Positions 1-6,937 of a DNA stretch of 38,601 bases are shown here, one piece after another. Each line of letters begins with the position of its first letter. Positions within the stretch are counted from its first letter, which is position 1. The notes beneath the pieces were generated by a model that was given only the letters and a program-made list of their open reading frames with translations, made no database searches and was not told the origin of the DNA. The stretch comes from DASXSB01 sp036506275. GTDB taxonomy: Bacteria; Methylomirabilota; Methylomirabilia; Rokubacteriales; CSP1-6. The stretch spans positions 1 to 38,601 of the forward strand of contig DASXSB010000109.1 in the NCBI GenBank assembly GCA_036506275.1. The letters are read 5' to 3'. The translations under genes were made by a program, and so were the position numbers.

Positions 1-243
1 CGTCATAATGATTCGCTGCGTGCCTTCCTTCTCGAAGATCGGACCGCCGCGCATCCGGCGCGCGAGCAGCGCCGGGTCCTTCTTCATCAGATAGACGCTG
101 GTGGGGACGGAGGCGGCGACGAAGATCGCCACGTAGACCCATGCCTGCCAGTACCGGATCGTCCCGGCGGAGCCGAAGAGCAGCGCGCACATCACCAGCG
201 TGACGACGACGAGGGCGAGCCAGGCCCGTGCGTTGAGGCTCAC
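1..243 (-). CDS. Isoprenylcysteine carboxyl methyltransferase-like membrane protein, N-terminal part
   Basis: The 81 codons seen are the start of a protein that runs off the left edge. Reading begins at a GTG at 243 (VSLNARAWLALVVV). Two hydrophobic segments are visible, at about residues 8-25 and 36-52. They are followed by a basic stretch (YLMKKDPALLARRMRGGP) and EKEGTQ. This pattern resembles the N-terminus of Ste14/PEMT-like membrane methyltransferases of the isoprenylcysteine carboxyl methyltransferase family. In bacteria these have poorly known small-molecule or lipid substrates. The SAM-binding C-terminal half lies outside the window, so the assignment rests on the N-terminus alone. 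The gene sits just downstream, on the same strand, of a decayed SDR fragment. Confidence 0.6.
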   Translation of the reverse strand, partial: MSLNARAWLALVVVTLVMCALLFGSAGTIRYWQAWVYVAIFVAASVPTSVYLMKKDPALLARRMRGGPIFEKEGTQRIIMT

Positions 244-253
244 CCCAACCTCG

Positions 254-463
254 TCAGCCGAGCAATGCGCTCGCGTTCTCCCGCGCCCACTGCTCGATCG
301 CGCTCGGCGCACGACCGGTGACGCGCTCCACGGTGTCGGTGACGACCGATGAATGGGCCTGTCGCGCGTAGGTTTTCAACTCGATGAGGGCCGTTGCCAG
401 CCACTCCGGGTAAAGCGGAGCCGACGACGTCAGCGCTGACCCTTCGACGAGTGATGGGACCCG
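254..463 (-). pseudogene. C-terminal remnant of an NmrA-like SDR (NAD(P)-binding) protein
   Basis: A reading frame of 69 codons plus stop ends in VERVTGRAPSAIEQWARENA, which resembles the C-terminal end of NmrA/NAD(P)H-binding SDR oxidoreductases. Reading upstream, an in-frame stop lies at 464-466. Just beyond it another frame reads GINLTGP, similar to the strand-turn that precedes this region in intact family members, so a frameshift is likely. No Rossmann GxxGxxG segment is present, because tmRNA begins about 110 bp further upstream. I read this as a truncated, frameshifted relic. It could not make a functional enzyme as it stands. Confidence 0.5.
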
Positions 464-516
464 TCAGGTTGATCCCGGTCGCTCCTCAGTTCGGCAGGTC
501 TTAATACAAAGCCGAA

Positions 517-561
517 ACCGCTCTCCAGGTCCTCGACCTCATCGAGGCCCCGGAGAGCGGT
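517..561 (-). terminator. Stem-loop downstream of tmRNA
   Basis: A 10-bp perfect inverted repeat (517-526 with 552-561, ACCGCTCTCC and its complement) encloses a second 5-bp stem (531-535 with 543-547). On the minus strand it begins 15 nt beyond the tmRNA CCA end, where transcription of ssrA should stop. The downstream flank reads TTTCGGCTTTG, so the U-tract is poor. The hairpin is clear in the sequence; its terminator role is inferred. Confidence 0.6.
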
Positions 562-576
562 TCGAATTGGTTGTGT

Positions 577-932
577 TGGTGGAGGCGGTGGGAATCGAAC
601 CCACGTCCGGAAACCCTCAGTCGCAGGCGTCTACGCCGATAGCCGGTTAACTTTACCGCTTCTCGTCCCTTGACCGTCCAGCCGGCAGGAGGACCTCGGG
701 ACCAGCCTCATTTATCTCGCTCCTCCCCTGAGGCCAGGTTTGGAGCCAGCCACCAGAGTATGACGCCGGTTCCCAGACCCTGATGGCTCGGCCTGGCCGA
801 CGCTGGCGGGTGTTAGGCCGCCAGGGCTAGCTGGTTGTCGGCAGCTATACCGTTCTCTCTATTTAACGAGGGGAGAGAAACCTCGAGACGCAGCCTGGAC
901 CTCACTGATCCCCGTCGAAACCTGTCGCCCCC
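577..932 (-). ncRNA. ssrA: tmRNA (transfer-messenger RNA)
   Basis: This is a 356-nt one-piece tmRNA that rescues stalled ribosomes in trans-translation. The 5' end reads GGGGGCGACAGGTTTCGACG. It pairs over seven bases (one G-U) with the 3' end, which carries a tRNA-like T-arm (GGTTCGATTCC) and an encoded CCA at 577-579. The reading frame inside ends in ADNQLALAA followed by TAA. The preceding ATAGCT-GCC has the same spacing as ATAGTC-GCA before the E. coli resume codon, so the tag is probably the nine residues ADNQLALAA. The tag ends in the usual ALAA, recognised by ClpXP-type proteases. Its partner gene smpB lies about 100 bp upstream on the same strand. Exact ends are by eye. Confidence 0.95.
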
Positions 933-944
933 TTTCCCTACCAC

Positions 945-970
945 TATATATGAGCAACCCGGCGTCGCAA
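945..970 (-). promoter_or_regulatory. ssrA: Possible ssrA promoter
   Basis: On the minus strand a TATATA (945-950) lies about a dozen bases upstream of the mature tmRNA 5' end, in an otherwise GC-rich stretch. A TTGCGA at 965-970 could be the -35 box, but the spacing is only 14 bp, so only the -10 element is convincing. The mature 5' end is normally made by RNase P, so the transcription start should lie a few bases upstream of it. Confidence 0.3.
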
Positions 971-1036
971 CCACGCCGGCCGCTCGGGCGTCGTCGCCAC
1001 CCGCCTGGCCCCGACTGCGGCGTCGGAGCCGCCCGA

Positions 1037-1516
1037 CTACCACTGACCCCGCCGCCCGGCCCGCGCCGCCTTGTCCATCTCGCGCCGGACCTCGCGCTCG
1101 CGGATGGCGGAGCGCTTGTCGTGAAGCTTGCGACCCCGCGCCAGGCCCAGCTCGATTTTCACGCGCCCGTCCTTGAAATAGAGCCGCAGCGGGATCAGGG
1201 TGAGGCCGCGCTCCGCCACCTTGCCGGTGAGGCGGGAGATCTCCCGCCGATGCAGGAGCAGCTTACGGTCCCGATCGGGATCGTGATTGGCGTCGGTGCC
1301 GTGGCTGTACGGGTTGATGTGGCACCCGAGGAGCCACGCCTCGCCATTGCGGATGGTCGCGTACGAGTCCTTGAAGGTCACCTGGCTGTCACGCAACGAC
1401 TTGACCTCGGTACCGCGCAGCACGAGGCCCGCCTCGACGGTCTCGAGGATCTCGTACTCGTGGCGCGCCCGCCGATTGGTGGAAATTGCGCGCTCGCTCT
1501 GCCGCTCGGACGCCAT
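1037..1516 (-). CDS. smpB: SsrA-binding protein SmpB
   Basis: A 159-residue protein of normal SmpB length that binds the tRNA-like domain of tmRNA and brings it to stalled ribosomes. Family marks are visible in order: NRRARHEYEILETVEAGLVL at the start, GTEVKSLR, the SYA...GE.WL.G.HI.PY segment, H.PDR.RKLLLH, and the basic tail KL.DKR..I..RE. The ATG at 1516 is chosen because GGGAGG lies just upstream and the protein then starts where the family does; an in-frame extension upstream has no family resemblance. The gene lies directly upstream of ssrA, so both partners of trans-translation are together. tRNA-Leu diverges from it. Confidence 0.95.
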   Translation of the reverse strand: MASERQSERAISTNRRARHEYEILETVEAGLVLRGTEVKSLRDSQVTFKDSYATIRNGEAWLLGCHINPYSHGTDANHDPDRDRKLLLHRREISRLTGKVAERGLTLIPLRLYFKDGRVKIELGLARGRKLHDKRSAIREREVRREMDKAARAGRRGQW

Positions 1517-1524
1517 GGCCTCCC

Positions 1525-1552
1525 TTGACTTGCCCCGGTCGGGCGGTATCAT
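1525..1552 (+). promoter_or_regulatory. Promoter for tRNA-Leu
   Basis: A sigma-70-like pair, TTGACT (1525-1530) and TATCAT (1547-1552), is separated by 16 bp. It ends 19 bp before the mature tRNA-Leu, the right distance for a short RNase P-removed leader. It overlaps the region just upstream of smpB on the opposite strand. Confidence 0.6.
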
Positions 1553-1571
1553 GATCGCGCTTTTCGATCGA

Positions 1572-1658
1572 GCCGAAGTGGCGGAATTGGCAGACGCGCT
1601 AGATTCAGGGTCTAGTGCCCGCAAGGGTGTCGGGGTTCGAGTCCCCGCTTCGGCACCA
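1572..1658 (+). tRNA. tRNA-Leu (anticodon CAG)
   Basis: An 87-nt class II tRNA. The acceptor stem GCCGAAG pairs with CTTCGGC before discriminator A and an encoded CCA (1656-1658). The anticodon arm is CTAGA-TTCAGGG-TCTAG with CAG in the loop, giving leucine on CUG codons. A long variable arm (GCCCGCAAGGGTGT) and T-arm GGTTCGAGTCC are present. The D-arm is of the leucine type (GGCGGAATTGGCAGACGCG). Confidence 0.97.
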
Positions 1659-1722
1659 ATACCGCGACGTTCGCTCGCAAATCCTACACCGGGTGGCTGA
1701 TTGCTTGCGCCCGGTGGGGCCG

Positions 1723-1738
1723 GGAGGGGATGCCCTCC
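1723..1738 (+). repeat. Short hairpin after tRNA-Leu
   Basis: A perfect 6-bp inverted repeat, GGAGGG-GATG-CCCTCC, lies 65 bp downstream of tRNA-Leu in the 256-bp gap before the exporter permease gene. There is no T-run, so a terminator role is only possible. Nothing else clear was seen in this gap apart from a TATCAT near 1748, which may be a -10 box for the exporter genes. Confidence 0.25.
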
Positions 1739-1914
1739 GCGTGCTATCATGCACGGAAACGAACCGCCACCATCCGGTGGGTCACGTACCCATTCGTCTC
1801 CGATGCACACAGAACGATCACGATCGACTCCGACTGGCTCGAGAAGGTGACGACCTATCGCGTCGCGCTCCCGGTGCGCCGCGCGCGGCCAGCCGCCGCC
1901 AGGCGCCGCCGACC

Positions 1915-2769
1915 ATGAGGGACTCCGCGGCCGCCGCGCGGCGCGAGATCACCATAGTGGAGCCGCCCTCGCTGGCGCCGCGGCGCGTCCTGCATGACCT
2001 CGCCCGCCTCGCCCGCTACAGCGACCTGCTCTACACGCTGAGCCTTCACCGCGTCCGGGTGCGATACAAGCAGTCGATGCTGGGGCTCGTGTGGGCCATC
2101 GCGCAGCCCCTCGGGCTGACGGTGATCTACACCCTCGTGTTCTCCCGGATGGCGCGCGTCCCCAGCGAGGGCATGCCGTACGCGGTCTTCGCGTATACCG
2201 CGCTCCTGCCCTGGATCTACTTCTCGAGCGGCCTCACGGGCGCCACCCACGGCATCGTGAGCAACGCGCAGTTCGTGACGAAAGCGTACTTTCCGCGCGA
2301 GATCCTCCCCCTGAGCTACATCCTCGCCGCCGTGTTCGACTTCATCGTGGGCGCGACAGTGCTGGCGGCGCTGATGGGAGCGTACGGAGTGACGCTGACA
2401 CTGCATGCGCTCTGGGTGGTGCCGATCATGCTGCTGGCCACGGTCTTCACCACCGCCGTCGGCCTCGTGCTGTCGGCGCTGCAGGTGTGGCTCCGCGATT
2501 TCGGCCTCGCACTGCCCCTCCTCCTGCAGGTCTGGATGTTCGCGACCCCCATCGTCTATCCCCTCAGCATCGTGCCCGCGGCGTGGCGCGGGTGGTACAT
2601 CCTCAACCCGATGGTGGGGATCGTGGAGAATTTCCGCCGCGTGGTGCTGCAGGGAGCGCAGATGGAGTGGTCGTCGTTCACCGCGTCCGCGGTGATCTCG
2701 AGCGTGCTGCTCGTGGCCGGCTACATCTACTTCAAGAGCGTCGACGCCACCATGGCCGACGTCGTGTAG
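1915..2769 (+). CDS. wzm: ABC-2 type polysaccharide export permease (Wzm/TagG-like)
   Basis: A 284-residue integral membrane protein of normal length for the permease half of polysaccharide ABC exporters. After a short cytoplasmic start it carries the family segment SLHRVRVRYKQSMLGLVWAI around residues 43-62. About six hydrophobic helices follow, with WIYFSSGLTGATHGIVSNA and the YPLSIVPAAWRG..NPM..I.E.FR region typical of ABC2_membrane. It would move an undecaprenyl-linked or similar glycan across the inner membrane. The ATG at 1915 is preferred because the family N-terminus follows it, although no strong ribosome-binding site precedes it. The ATPase gene begins 11 bp after the stop. The name wzm is by family resemblance; the glycan is unknown. 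Confidence 0.88.
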   Translation: MRDSAAAARREITIVEPPSLAPRRVLHDLARLARYSDLLYTLSLHRVRVRYKQSMLGLVWAIAQPLGLTVIYTLVFSRMARVPSEGMPYAVFAYTALLPWIYFSSGLTGATHGIVSNAQFVTKAYFPREILPLSYILAAVFDFIVGATVLAALMGAYGVTLTLHALWVVPIMLLATVFTTAVGLVLSALQVWLRDFGLALPLLLQVWMFATPIVYPLSIVPAAWRGWYILNPMVGIVENFRRVVLQGAQMEWSSFTASAVISSVLLVAGYIYFKSVDATMADVV

Positions 2770-2780
2770 CGGGACGCCCG

Positions 2781-4019
2781 ATGATCGACGTGAGCGTGCA
2801 GGGGGCCGGCAAGAAATATCGCATCAGTCAGGCGGCCTCCGCGGCCGGTCCGACTCCTCCTCGCCGGTGGTGGCGGCGCTCGCACCAGTTCTGGGCGATC
2901 CGGAACGTGAGCTTCGAGGTCCATCGCGGAGAGGCGCTCGGGATCATCGGACCCAACGGCGCCGGTAAGAGTACGATCCTCAAGCTGCTGGCGGGGATCA
3001 CGACCCCCACCGTCGGCCGCATCGTCATCGACGGGCGGCTGGCCGCCCTCCTGGAGGTGGGGGCGGGATTCCACCCCGAGCTCACGGGCCGCGAGAACGC
3101 CTATCTCAACGGCTCCATCCTCGGCATGCGCCGCCGTGAGATCACCGCCAAGCTGCCTGCTATCGTCGACTTCGCGGGGGTCAGCCGCTTTCTCGACGAG
3201 CCACTGAAGCACTACTCCTCGGGCATGTACGTCCGTCTTGGATTCTCCATCGCCGCGCACCTCGAGCCCGACATCCTGCTCATCGACGAGGTGCTGGCCG
3301 TGGGCGATCTCGCGTTCCAGCGCAAATCGCTCCAGCGTATCGGGGACCTGAAGCGGGCGGGATGCACGATCATCTTCATCTCGCACGACCTCGCCTCCGT
3401 GCAGCGGCTGTGCGACCGCGTCATCCTGATGCGGCGCGGGGAGATCCTCAACACGGGGACGCCGAGCGAGATGATCAGGCTCTACCAGCAAGCCGTGGCG
3501 CGCGCCGCGCTGCACGAGCTGCCGGGGCGCCCGCGGACGCGGCCGGCGGAGATCCGATCGTTCGAATTTCGCGCGGGCGCCGAGGCGCCGGCGGGGACGT
3601 TCTTCACCGGCCAGCCGCTCGTCGTCCGCATCGAGTGGGCGGCCGCCGAACACATCCCCGACGTGACCTTTCACGTCTCGTTCTATTCGCAGGAGAACGT
3701 GCTCTTCAGCCACCTCAGCACGGAGGAAGGAGGCGAGCGCATCGACCTCCGGCCTGGCACGGGGCGGGTGGAGTTGACGTGTCCGGAGCTGGGCCTCCTG
3801 CCGGGTATCTACTACGCGGACGTGTCCATGCGGCAGCGCGACTCGCTACGCGGCAATAGCCTCCACTACCTGGACCACTGCGTGGTGCTGCAAGTCGACT
3901 CCGCCAAGGCGGCGCGCGGGCACTTCCACATGCTACACACGTGGCGCGTGGAATTCGACGGTGTGCCGGCGCCGCCGGCGGGTTCCCAGGAGGTCGTGAC
4001 CGAGCGTCGCTCGAGCTGA
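2781..4019 (+). CDS. wzt: Polysaccharide export ABC ATPase with C-terminal Wzt domain
   Basis: A 412-residue ATPase that powers the adjacent permease. The nucleotide-binding domain spans about residues 1-250 and shows Walker A GPNGAGKST, the signature region HYSSGMYVRLGFSIA, Walker B ILLIDEVLAVGD and the switch histidine in FISHDL. The signature is the degenerate YSSGM form usual for polysaccharide exporters. The remaining ~160 residues match the position and character of the Wzt carbohydrate-binding domain: a beta-rich segment beginning near IRSFEF with FFTGQPLVVRIEW. In Wzt proteins this domain recognises the finished glycan end, so the polymer may be capped before export. Start is the ATG at 2781. 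It converges with a glycosyltransferase gene whose stop is 7 bp away. Confidence 0.9.
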   Translation: MIDVSVQGAGKKYRISQAASAAGPTPPRRWWRRSHQFWAIRNVSFEVHRGEALGIIGPNGAGKSTILKLLAGITTPTVGRIVIDGRLAALLEVGAGFHPELTGRENAYLNGSILGMRRREITAKLPAIVDFAGVSRFLDEPLKHYSSGMYVRLGFSIAAHLEPDILLIDEVLAVGDLAFQRKSLQRIGDLKRAGCTIIFISHDLASVQRLCDRVILMRRGEILNTGTPSEMIRLYQQAVARAALHELPGRPRTRPAEIRSFEFRAGAEAPAGTFFTGQPLVVRIEWAAAEHIPDVTFHVSFYSQENVLFSHLSTEEGGERIDLRPGTGRVELTCPELGLLPGIYYADVSMRQRDSLRGNSLHYLDHCVVLQVDSAKAARGHFHMLHTWRVEFDGVPAPPAGSQEVVTERRSS

Positions 4020-4026
4020 CCGCGGC

Positions 4027-4923
4027 TCAGGCGGCGTCTTGACCGCGGCGCCGCAGCCGGCGGCGCGCGTCCAGGAGTCGCACGGGCGCCCACGCCACCA
4101 GCCACCATCCGAGGGCCGCGACCGATCGCTCTTCCTTGAACGCGGTCCGGAACAGGCGCCGCGCCACTCTCATCCGTCGCTCCGAGAGGAACGTCTTGCC
4201 GTAGTCCTGGTAGATCGCCGCCCGTCGTCGCCGTATTTCGGCGTCGCCGAGCCCGAGCAGCGCGCAGAGCTTGGCGGCATTGGCGACCTCGGCCTCGTAA
4301 AACGTGTCCAGGCGACTGGAGAGGCTGCCCGGCGATGGCGTGTAGCGATGAAGGTCTTCGGGACACACCTCGAATTCCCACCCAGCCGCCCGCAGTCGGA
4401 TCCAGAGATTGTAGTCCTCGCTCGCGTACCGGAGAGCGCCGTGCTCGTCGAATCCGCCCACCTCCTCGAACGCGGAACGTCGCAGGAGCACCGACGACGT
4501 GCCGATGAAGTTGCCGCGCAACAGCGTGACCAGGGTGGGGCGGACGTAGTCGGGATGCAGGTCGCGGCGAGCATAGACGAGCCCGACGCGCGGATCACGC
4601 GTGTACGGGAGCTGGCGCTCGAGCTTCGTGTCCGTCCACGTGTCATCGGCATCGAGGAGACCGAGCCAGTCGCCTTTGGCCACGCGCGCTCCCGCGTTGC
4701 GCGCTGCGCCAGGGCCCCGGTTGTCTTGCGAGAGGACGGTGACCTCGGGGTATCGCGCCGCCGCCGCCGCCGTTTCGTCCGTGGATCCGTCGTCGACGAC
4801 GATGATCTCCTGCGGCGGCACGGTCTGGCGGAGGGCGCTCTCGATCGCTCTGCCGATCATGTCGGCGGCGTTGTACGCCGGAATGATGACGGTGACGGTG
4901 GGCTGTTCCGTGTCAGCTTCCAT
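4027..4923 (-). CDS. Family 2 glycosyltransferase
   Basis: A 298-residue cytoplasmic GT-A fold enzyme that probably adds one sugar to a lipid-linked glycan. Visible marks are TVIIPAYNAADMIGRAIESA at the start, VVDDGSTDET, NRGPGAARNAG, and the metal-binding DAD at residues 91-93 (LLDADDTW). GGFDE and SEDYNLWIRL carry the catalytic-base ED at 169-170. There is no membrane helix except a weak hydrophobic stretch near 270-282. The ATG at 4923 has AGGTGAGG just upstream. The GT4 gene ends 5 bp before it, so the two are co-transcribed. The donor sugar cannot be told from the sequence. Confidence 0.92.
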   Translation of the reverse strand: MEADTEQPTVTVIIPAYNAADMIGRAIESALRQTVPPQEIIVVDDGSTDETAAAAARYPEVTVLSQDNRGPGAARNAGARVAKGDWLGLLDADDTWTDTKLERQLPYTRDPRVGLVYARRDLHPDYVRPTLVTLLRGNFIGTSSVLLRRSAFEEVGGFDEHGALRYASEDYNLWIRLRAAGWEFEVCPEDLHRYTPSPGSLSSRLDTFYEAEVANAAKLCALLGLGDAEIRRRRAAIYQDYGKTFLSERRMRVARRLFRTAFKEERSVAALGWWLVAWAPVRLLDARRRLRRRGQDAA

Positions 4924-4928
4924 CGCCC

Positions 4929-6209
4929 TCACCTGCTTTGCTTGGAGTGTCCGGCCGGGACCCACCGCGGTCCCCCGAACGCCGCCAGACGGCGCTTGAT
5001 CACCCGGACAGCCCAGCGAGTGTATACCGACGGCCAGACCCAGCCCGTCCACCAGCCCCACCGCCAGCGTGAGGTGGCGAGCAGTTCACGGTAGAGCGCG
5101 TCGAAGAGGCCGACGTAGCGAGTGACGAGGAAGTGCTCCCGCACACGCCGCGCCGCCGCCTCCCCGTAGCGGCGCCGGAGCTCGGGGTTGTCGGCGAGGT
5201 CCGCGATGGCGGCGGCGAACGCGCAGGCGTCGTCCCCGGGCACGAGGACGCCCGTTTCCCCGGGGACGACGGCTTCCGCGTGGGGCGCGATGGCGGACGC
5301 CACCACGGGCCGGCCGCAAAACGCCGCCTCCAGCACGTTCAACGGAAACGCCTCCGCGCGGGCGGCGGAGACGGCGATGTCCGTCGCATCCCGCAAGATC
5401 GCGCCGACGTCGGTCCGCTCGCCGAGGAAATGGACCACCTTCTCGAGCCCGAGCATCTGTGCGTGAGCTTCGAGGGCGGGCCGCTCCGGGCCACTCCCCA
5501 CGATGAGGAGACGATGACGCGATGACGATCGCTGAAGCTCCGCCATCGCGGAGAGGAGGACGTCGTGACCCTTGCGCTCGATCAGCGAACCCACGGCCGT
5601 GCAGACAATATCATCGGCGCCGATGCCGAGCTGGGCGCGCAGGGCGCTCGCGTCACCGGCTCCGAGGCGGTCGGGATCCACGCCGTTGTAGACGACCCGC
5701 AGGCGCGGGGCCGGCATCCCGTCGGCGATGAATCCACTGAGCGCGGCCGAGCTCGCGCCCACCACCACGCGGACCTGGTGGAGCCAGCCGTAACATCGTT
5801 CGCTCTCCGTGGACGGGCTGTGGATGTGGAGGAGCATCGGTATGGCGGAGGCGCGGGCGACGGGAAGGAGCCACTTCACCGATTCCTGACTGTTGGCGTG
5901 GATGAGACGAATGCCGTGCGTGCGCACGATGGATCGCGCTTCGCGCACCATCGACCGCGCGGGGAGAAATCGGTCGGGCCCCGCGAGATCGCCGTGCGGG
6001 TGGACGATGGCGCCGAGCTTGCCGGCGGCGGTGGAGAGCGCGGGCGAGTCCGTCAGCACGACGGCGCGGAAACGTGCGCGGTCCAGGTGCTGGACGAGCT
6101 GGAGCAAGCAGCGCTCGCTGCCCCGGATCCAGTCGTCGCCGTGGTGAACGTAGAGAACGGGGTCGGGCGTTCCCCGGCGTCGTGAAGATCCCCGCCAAAA
6201 GTGAGTCAT
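4929..6209 (-). CDS. Family 4 glycosyltransferase
   Basis: A 426-residue GT-B enzyme. The N-terminal acceptor domain starts at VLYVHHGDDWIRGSERCLLQ, where GSE matches the usual glycine-rich loop. The C-terminal donor domain carries VGSLIERKGHDVLLSAM and the EAFPLNVLEA motif with the paired glutamates that bind the nucleotide sugar, followed by GRPVVAS and GETGVLVPGDD. The ATG at 6209 (MTHFWRG) is chosen because GAGGCG precedes it and the family alignment begins shortly after. A longer upstream frame exists but is low in family resemblance. The tail after about residue 375 is tryptophan- and arginine-rich, perhaps a membrane contact. It is first in a two-gene unit with the GT2. Confidence 0.9.
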   Translation of the reverse strand: MTHFWRGSSRRRGTPDPVLYVHHGDDWIRGSERCLLQLVQHLDRARFRAVVLTDSPALSTAAGKLGAIVHPHGDLAGPDRFLPARSMVREARSIVRTHGIRLIHANSQESVKWLLPVARASAIPMLLHIHSPSTESERCYGWLHQVRVVVGASSAALSGFIADGMPAPRLRVVYNGVDPDRLGAGDASALRAQLGIGADDIVCTAVGSLIERKGHDVLLSAMAELQRSSSRHRLLIVGSGPERPALEAHAQMLGLEKVVHFLGERTDVGAILRDATDIAVSAARAEAFPLNVLEAAFCGRPVVASAIAPHAEAVVPGETGVLVPGDDACAFAAAIADLADNPELRRRYGEAAARRVREHFLVTRYVGLFDALYRELLATSRWRWGWWTGWVWPSVYTRWAVRVIKRRLAAFGGPRWVPAGHSKQSR

Positions 6210-6229
6210 CGCCTCGGAATCAGCGCCTC

Positions 6230-6254
6230 CGCGGATATGGGAAGAAATATCGCG
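6230..6254. repeat. Imperfect inverted repeat in the GT4 leader
   Basis: CGCGGATAT and ATATCGCG form an inverted repeat with one extra G and an 8-base loop, 21 bp upstream of the GT4 start. It could be an operator or a leader hairpin. It is AT-richer than its surroundings, which makes it stand out, but no known site is recognised. Confidence 0.3.
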
Positions 6255-6650
6255 CGTGCTCGCAGAGCGCGAGACCGGCCGTACGCGGTTCACCGCGAGG
6301 TCATCCCCCATGCGGATTCGCGCGTTCTTCCGGTCGCCCCAGTCTTACAAAATGACTTCGAACTCACTAGCGCGTGGCCCTTCAGACATCCACGCAGTCG
6401 GTACGTCGGGCAGAAAGACTCCAGCAGAAACCGCGCCATGAGCAAACGCGCACGTTCTCGCACACTCCCGAAGGGCCGCCGTCGCCCGACCACCAAATGT
6501 GTAAAGTTTGTCGACAGCGGCGCGCGGGGATACACGGCGTCGAGACCGACTAGAGGGCGGCGGTGTGCGCCTTCGACCGCCTCGAGATCATGCTGTACGT
6601 CTTCCGGCATACGTGGCTCGCGAAAGCGCGTGGGTGGTAGGTCAACAGAA

Positions 6651-6758
6651 CTAGTGCGCCCGCAAACGCCGGCTGCCACTCACCGGCGCGCACATTAGCA
6701 CGGAAACCGTCCACGAGCCGTCCCCGTAGGCGGACACCAGCCGGGCACCTTCGCCCAT
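6651..6758 (-). CDS. Possible small ORF of 35 residues
   Basis: A short frame starts at an ATG (6758) preceded by GGAGGAAAAC, one of the strongest Shine-Dalgarno matches in the window. It reads MGEGARLVSAYGDGSWTVSV and ends with an arginine-rich tail. Upstream on the same strand is TATAAC (rev. of about 6822-6827), a reasonable -10 element, and a GC-rich hairpin. No family is recognised. It may be a leader peptide, a small protein, or a remnant start of a lost gene. The site upstream is the only real support. Confidence 0.25.
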   Translation of the reverse strand: MGEGARLVSAYGDGSWTVSVLMCAPVSGSRRLRAH

Positions 6759-6937
6759 GTTTTCCTCCGGTGGGGCGCCGCCGGCAACGGCGCCGCTTCC
6801 ACCACGGTTGGAGAAGGCTTACGTTATACCTTCCCGGCGTCCCCGCCCACTCCGAGCGCAGCCGCGGATGGCGGCCGGCGGGCGCGCGTCACGAAAGGCT
6901 GGAGGCGGTTGAAGACTCTCGTCCGCGGGCGACTGGC

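Larger units (their letters stand above)
6210..6937. other. 728-bp gap without a confident gene
   Basis: This stretch separates the GT4 start from the end of the Gfo/Idh-like gene. Base composition is less GC-rich near 6340-6400 (a TTACAAAATGACTTCGAAC run), as expected of leader DNA. It holds an imperfect inverted repeat at 6230-6254 and one short open frame with a good ribosome-binding site (6651-6758). A 7-bp inverted repeat GGCGCCG/CGGCGCC lies near 6773-6793. The longer open frames in it show no family pattern and look like chance in GC-rich DNA. Confidence 0.6.

Noticed and set aside
6290..6679. A 129-codon frame on the minus strand in the 0.7 kb gap
   Set aside because: No ribosome-binding site, no motif, and an amino-acid mix typical of chance frames; neighbouring frames are equally open.
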